Assembly (NCBI GenBank): GCA_943737045.1
Contig: CALSFV010000387.1
Location: 124,001-188,000 of the forward strand
DNA: 64,000 nt
Source of the DNA: Parapristionchus giblindavisi
Lineage: Eukaryota > Nematoda > Chromadorea > Rhabditida > Diplogasteridae
Reading direction: 5' to 3'
Shown: piece by piece, positions 55,956 through 64,000 of the stretch
How the letters are laid out: every line of letters begins with the position of its first letter
Numbering within the stretch: the stretch's first letter is position 1
Position numbers and translations under genes: made by a program
The notes under the pieces: model-generated
What the model was told of the DNA's origin: nothing
What the model saw: only the letters and a program-made list of their open reading frames with translations
Databases searched by the model: none

Positions 55956-57006
55956 TAACTCCCCCCTTTTCGACTTTAATTACTCGTGAAAATAATTTTC
56001 CTAAATGATTTTTGTTGAATTTATTAGTTGGAAGGACGGAATATCTTCGTTGTATGATAATTATGAAATGTGCTTATCTTAGACTAATCATCAAATATCT
56101 ACGATTCTCTAACTAAAACTTTACTTTCTGATACAATCGAAAGATAATCTTTTTTTCTTCATTTTCTCTTCACTCATTATTCCTTAAAAAACAATGCAAA
56201 GAAGATTTTGAAAAAGTGTTTGGAAAAAAATTTCTCGTGGTTTACCGATAATTACATATTGTTATCATTGTCAGATCTTATCTATTTGACTATGCATCAA
56301 AGTTTTGAAGGATTAATTTAAAGCGAAAGTCCGGATGTTCAATTTTGAAAAATATTCCACACAGTGAATGCGTTAATTTAGCAATACCAATAAATAATAA
56401 ACTACATAGGTGAATTCAGCAAAAAAGATAATTAAAACTAAATAACATACATTTCCCCCGAAAAAAATAACTACTAAACACATGCCATTGTAAAAAATAT
56501 AAATATGCATATTTTGACATAGACACTCAATAACATTTCACGATGATTTTTGAAAAAAAAATCGAAGAACAATAATTTGTCGTTGTTTACGAATAATTAA
56601 GTAAATACGTTGTTTTCCATTGTGAGATCTTTGAAGTTTGGTGTCTACTATATAAATAAAACTTTGAATGTTTCAAAGTGCTACAATACCATTTTGAAGT
56701 GAAAGCTATTCAATGGTATCATTAACTACAAATAAGGATCATCTAAGGAAATAAATCGTGTTAAAATGCGTCTAAATGAAAGTGATTGGAAAATCCATGT
56801 GTCTTGATCCAAAATGAGAGAATACAAACAAATGAGAGAATATAGAGAACCGATAGAGTAAAGAAGTAATAGAGAATGTGGAAATGAGAGAGTATAAAGA
56901 ATAAGTATAAAGACTATCTACTACAGAATAGCACACAACGACACGAGAGGAAGGGGAGTAGGTATATATAGAGAATAGAATACTATCATCTCATTCATAT
57001 ATCAAT
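55956..57006. other. Upstream region of the cytochrome P450 gene
   Basis: About 1 kb of AT-rich DNA without a supported exon. GGTATATATAG at about 56960-56971 lies some 40 bp before the start codon and is a candidate TATA box. A tract of GAGAGAATA-type repeats (56813-56900) precedes it. Confidence 0.45.
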
Positions 57007-59722
<2,716 letters not shown>

Positions 59723-60090
59723 TGTATTAGTTTTCTTTCTTTCAATCTATCTTTACAAATTGATCAATCTTTCTATAAATATTATTGCTAACAAGTGCAT
59801 TGCGAATAAATATTTTTGAAGTGATCTCAAGAAGTGAATGAATCTCATCATGAAATAAACAAAGAGTAGATGGAATGTATTCATATTCACTGTTACAATA
59901 AGAAGGACACATGAAAAATAAAAAAAATAAAAATTTATTCATTAGAATAAACCTGAAGAATGAAAGACTTGAATGAATCGATTGATATTGCGATGAATAC
60001 ATATAAATATTAATTATTGAATACCAGTGTTTATGAGAGATGAATTGCAAAGATTATTAGTGAAAGAATAGAAGGAAATAAATGGAATAT
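59723..60090. other. Convergent spacer between P450 and the Cys-rich gene
   Basis: 368 bp with the 3' ends of both genes. The minus-strand frame 59742-60050 is Phe/Ser/Ile-rich with no family resemblance and is not called. Confidence 0.5.
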
Positions 60091-63000
60091 CTAACGTCTA
60101 ACTGGTTTAAGTCTAAAATGTGAATGAAGTTGTCGTAATGTCTTCTCCATTCTGTTTTCACAATCATCTTGTTGTGCAAGAAGAAGTTGAATTGCTTCTG
60201 CTCTCATTTTACGAACTGGAGAGCCAGCAATGTATTCTTCACATGCATTCACTGCTGAACAACAATTGGCGAGCTCCTTAAATTATCGATTTATTGATTG
60301 ATTGAATAAATTATTGATTGATCAAACCTGACAACCAGCAGCAATACCAGCAGTTCTTGCTTGACATTCAGCTAGATTCGCTTCAGTATGACCATGAGTT
60401 GTTTCTAACCAATCCTCCATTTCAATCACAGAGAAATGAGACAGAATCTTACACTCATCACTGAAATCATATTTGATCTTTGATCTTTGATCTTTATTCT
60501 TTCATAAACTTACATTTCCTTCTTTTCAAGAGTAGGTCTATCTCTTCCTAATGAGAGACAAGCCTTTCTGACTCCTCGTTCAATGTGTTGAAGTTGGAGG
60601 ACCTGAATGAATGGATTAATCGATAGTTGAATAATGAATAGAACTAACCGAGTTATGAACAGATTTATCGACTGGTCTCAGACATACTTGAGTTACTACT
60701 GAACTTTCACTCTTTGAATTATTTAGAAGCAAATGACGAAGTTGAGAATCATCGATTCCTATTATTTAAATAATTAATTTAATAATTTAATAATATTATC
60801 ATACCGAAAGTGACGGTGATAGGATTGAACTTCTTATCACATCTCAATTCATAATCCCATACAAGAGCCTCACATTGTCCATAAGAGGTACAGAATCCCT
60901 CCGTTGGCTGCAACATTTTATTACAAGTATTACATTTTTCCATAAATCTCGAAACGACATATGTATCAGACGTCTCAAAAAGAAATATCAAACTAACCTC
61001 GTTAGGGTTAGGTTTGAGCTTCTGAACTTTAGACTTTCTGGTATGTCTTGATCCCTTTCCTCTCTTCTTATGACCACGTCTACTCTTACGAGTCTCTGTA
61101 ATCAATTATCATTGTTTCGATAGATCAATTAGTAATTACCAGTTGAATTATTGATTCCATCAGAATCAACAACAGGTCGAAGAGTAGTAGAAGGTTCAAT
61201 GATTGAATCTGAATCCAATACTGGACGTACAGTTGTTGTTGTAGCAGTCTATATCGATTTATTGATTGATTGGAGATAATGAATACAGTACACTTACAGT
61301 TTGACTCTCACTATCGATTACTGGGCGTATATCTAATTTCTTATGAGATTCAGCGATCGATTCCTCGGATTCACTGAATAAAAGACATTTTATTAAAAAT
61401 TAAAAATAATGAGTGAAATAGTAACATACGCGATGACAACAGTAGCTGCAGTAGTCTCAATAACTTCTTCTCCTCTTATTCTCTTGAATTCATTCTCAAG
61501 ACCTAATCTTTGTCTAAACATCAATCAACCAATCAATAATCTACTTATCGATTATCTTACTTGAGTTCAGCAGATAGTTTAGCTTCTTTCTTATCAAGTA
61601 AACTTTCTTCAGGTGATTCAATCTTAGATGTTGTAGTTGATGGCAGTTCAGTTGTAGTCGTCGATGTTGTGGTAGATGTAGTAGCAGGGGCCTCCTTAAT
61701 CAATCAATAATATGTTTATCATGCATTATCGATTAGTACTAACAGTTAGTTCTACAGTAGGTGATTCAATACGTGCAGTCTCTTTAGCCACCTGGAATCA
61801 AGCGTTATACACATTCCGCTAACACAAGAAATAACAAATAAATCATACAACTTAATAAAGGACATGCAAAACTTAATAAATCGATAATGAAATACCAATT
61901 TCTCCATAGAAACTCTTTGTTCAGCTAAAGCACTCTTGATATTCTTCATAAGAGCATTTTTCTGTGCTCGATGATCTGATGAAACTTTTTCAAGAGTTTG
62001 TCTGAATTGTATTCATTCATCTATTGATTGAAGTAGATCAAACTAACTTGATTACACTTTCAATCGATACTCTCTTCTTCGCTTTGTCATCTAATTCTTC
62101 ATTACTAGATGAATCAATAGAGGGGAGTGCTCTACAAATATTACTTTTTTCATTTGATCATACTTAAAAATCGTAAAAAAATCGTACTTTAGAATAGCCT
62201 TCTTTCTCTTTTTCTTCTCTGCTTTCTCCATTTCCATTAGACCATGAATATCTCCTGATGCTAACATAGTAATCACCTTCAATTATTGATTAGTCTAATC
62301 AATTATCGATTGATTCATTCAACCTTCTCAGTCATTTCAGTATCAGCTTTCTCTAGAAGGAACTTAACAATGGCAACTTTTCTATCTCCAGTAACTTCTT
62401 CTTCTTCATCTTCAATGATTTCTTTCTCTGCTGCTTCATCTTCTTTCTCTTTTCTCATCCTACAATCAATATATTGATTTCTCAATCTATAAATAAATCA
62501 ATAAAGATGACTTACTTATCAAACTTTTCAAAGAAGTCTTCTCTATTCTTTTCTAACAATACAGAAGGAGTCAATTGTAATCTTCTTTGTATTCTTTGTC
62601 TCATTTCTTTATCAGGTCTTTTGAATGGCATTCCTCCATCTGTCGATGGAAGAATAGAATCTGATATATGAATAGCTTTTGCTGTTGTTGACTGAAATCA
62701 ATATAATTACTAAATATAATTTGTCATTTCATCTATCTCATCAATTCCCTTTTTGCATTTACCATCTATGCATCTCATTAGCTAAACTTATTCTTTACCC
62801 AATAGATCGAGTCGTTTTTACTATAGCTTTGACTTAATCTATTCAATTGATCTCTTTTTATGATAGAACATTTCTTGTTTCTTTGCTTGTAATGATCATC
62901 GTTCAAAGAAAGTGAAAATGACTAAGAATGGAATGATCTTTGATCTCTTACAATGAGTGTTGATTCAGTTACTTCTTCTATTTCTTCTTCTTCTTCCATA

Positions 63001-63732
63001 GGTAATTCACCAACTACTGATTTGTGCAGACGGGCGATCTTAATTTATTATATTGGACGAGAGCGCCAATATTTTTCATTAAAAAACATTGTTTTCTAAA
63101 ATAATTAGAACCTTATTAGGAATCCAATATCTCTTCTTCATTTCAGCAGGAATAACTTGTACTGGAGATGATACAGTAGTAGGAGATAGAGTAGGAAATG
63201 CTTCCTTCTTTCCTCTTTCACCATTTGAATCTCTTATATCTTCTTCTTCTCCTTTGATTTCTTCTACAGTTTTCATTATCTCTTCTGCCTTATCTTCATT
63301 TTCTTTTGCTGTTTCATCACTGATACATTCCATCATCTTGTCACTGATCTCACGAGCTGAAATCAAGTCATAGTTAATCTTTGATATTTGATCTCTTGAG
63401 CTTTGAACTTACACTTCTTTCTAGCGAGTTGATAGGCAATGGAGAGAGCATTCATGCGTTCAGCGCATCTAAAGCAATAAGAAATTTTCGAAAAAAAAAA
63501 TAAAAAATAAGTGAAATGAATAAAATGAAGTAAAATAAAGATACGCATTATGTTCAGGACAACAAGCGAGAAGTCTTTCACAACGATGACGATCTCTTTG
63601 GAAGTTATTGAGACATCCACCATGTGGAATCTCTTTTGATGGAAGTGATGATAAAGGATAATCACAATTCTCCTGATTATAATTATTGATTAGATTAAAG
63701 AGTTCAATTATATCATTTATGCCATTGTTCAT
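60091..63732 (-). CDS. Large Cys-rich, probably secreted protein of unknown function
   Basis: About twenty short exons on the minus strand, roughly 770 aa, TAG at 60091-60093. The N-terminal part contains CERLLACCPEHNACAERM. Then come a long charged, Glu/Lys-rich linker, a Thr-rich mucin-like segment (TTSTTTSTTTTELPSTTTS), a repeated PV-DSDSxx element (RPVIDSESQT, RPVLDSDS, RPVVDSDG), and a basic cluster TRKSRRGHKKRGKGSR. The C-terminal Cys domain includes CTSYGQC, CKILSHF and GCQELANCCSAVNACEEYI. The two ends share C-x4/5-CC-x5-C-x-E. Cysteine richness implies secretion, but the ATG at 63732 opens without a signal peptide, so an upstream exon within or beyond 63733-64000 is likely. I do not recognise the family. 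Confidence 0.7.
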
Positions 63733-64000
63733 TCTTCCTTATTCGTATCGTTAACTATAGAAGAGATTGGTATGGAAAGAAAGGGATGATTTTCAGTTTA
63801 GTTCATTCTTTTCTCTTTCTTTCATAGAACGAGATATCTCACTTCATCTTTTTCCCTTTTCATGCCGATGGAAAAGGAATGGATGAGAAAAGGTTAGAGA
63901 ATGGATAATTAGAGAATGTTGAGAGGAAGATGATAGAGAGATAAGAAGAGGAAGACATTTCATGGATATTGAGATTGGCATGAACTCTAACTATTCAAAT
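63733..64000. other. Upstream of the Cys-rich gene; possible missing first exon
   Basis: Minus-strand reading near 63960-63980 gives MKCLPLLISLSSSS, a weak signal-peptide-like start, but no clean splice into 63732 could be demonstrated. Reported as a candidate only. Confidence 0.3.

Overview
This window is nematode nuclear DNA. The evidence is two cuticle collagens (furin-type site, short cysteine clusters flanking Gly-X-Y blocks), small introns, trans-splice-like acceptors directly before start codons, and housekeeping genes whose pairings I recall from Caenorhabditis elegans chromosome II (eif-3.G/evl-20 and ulp-2/pbs-3). The DNA is AT-rich, and many introns end in ATTGATTGATT plus AG instead of TTTTCAG. 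The species cannot be named from sequence alone. Gene models were built by hand from splice sites, reading phase and family similarity. Where exon sums could be checked they divide by three and match family lengths: CCT-4 537 aa, PBS-3 205 aa, ARL2 184 aa.

Layout. 1-11308 (minus strand): three tandem TesB/ACOT8-type acyl-CoA thioesterase paralogues. The first runs off the window, the second is intact with a Tc1-derived fold-back in an intron, and the third is a pseudogene with a premature stop and a complete Ty3/gypsy LTR retrotransposon in an exon. 12349-17047 (+): a glycine/GABA-receptor-like Cys-loop channel. 18059-19205 (+) and 19904-21022 (-): two convergent cuticle collagens. 22148-28377 (+): a full-length P-glycoprotein ABC transporter. 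29612-37733 (+): cct-4, with a mariner and a MITE in its introns. 38092-38412 (-): a very small secreted precursor with an allatostatin-C/somatostatin-like CFFSPINC core. 38944-41646 (-): pbs-3. 42389-46356 (-): ulp-2, a SUMO protease. 47478-48876 and 49147-51067 (+): eif-3.G and evl-20/ARL2, spaced like an operon. 51559-54794 (+): a PB1-like protein of unknown function. 57007-59722 (+): a cytochrome P450. 60091-63732 (-): a large cysteine-rich, probably secreted protein with the same Cys motif near both ends.

Mobile DNA is abundant and mostly sits in introns or between genes. It comprises one LTR retrotransposon, one Tc1-type fold-back, one mariner, one hAT-type and one 9-bp-TSD fold-back element, and several palindromic MITEs. 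The genes do not form one pathway. The set mixes housekeeping functions (protein folding, proteolysis, deSUMOylation, translation initiation, tubulin folding) with cuticle, lipid/xenobiotic and signalling genes. The most novel items are the AstC-like peptide gene, the chain of TTGCGA-loop hairpins in the retrotransposon leader, the Asn at the first catalytic position of its reverse transcriptase, and the apparent branch-site-driven introns.
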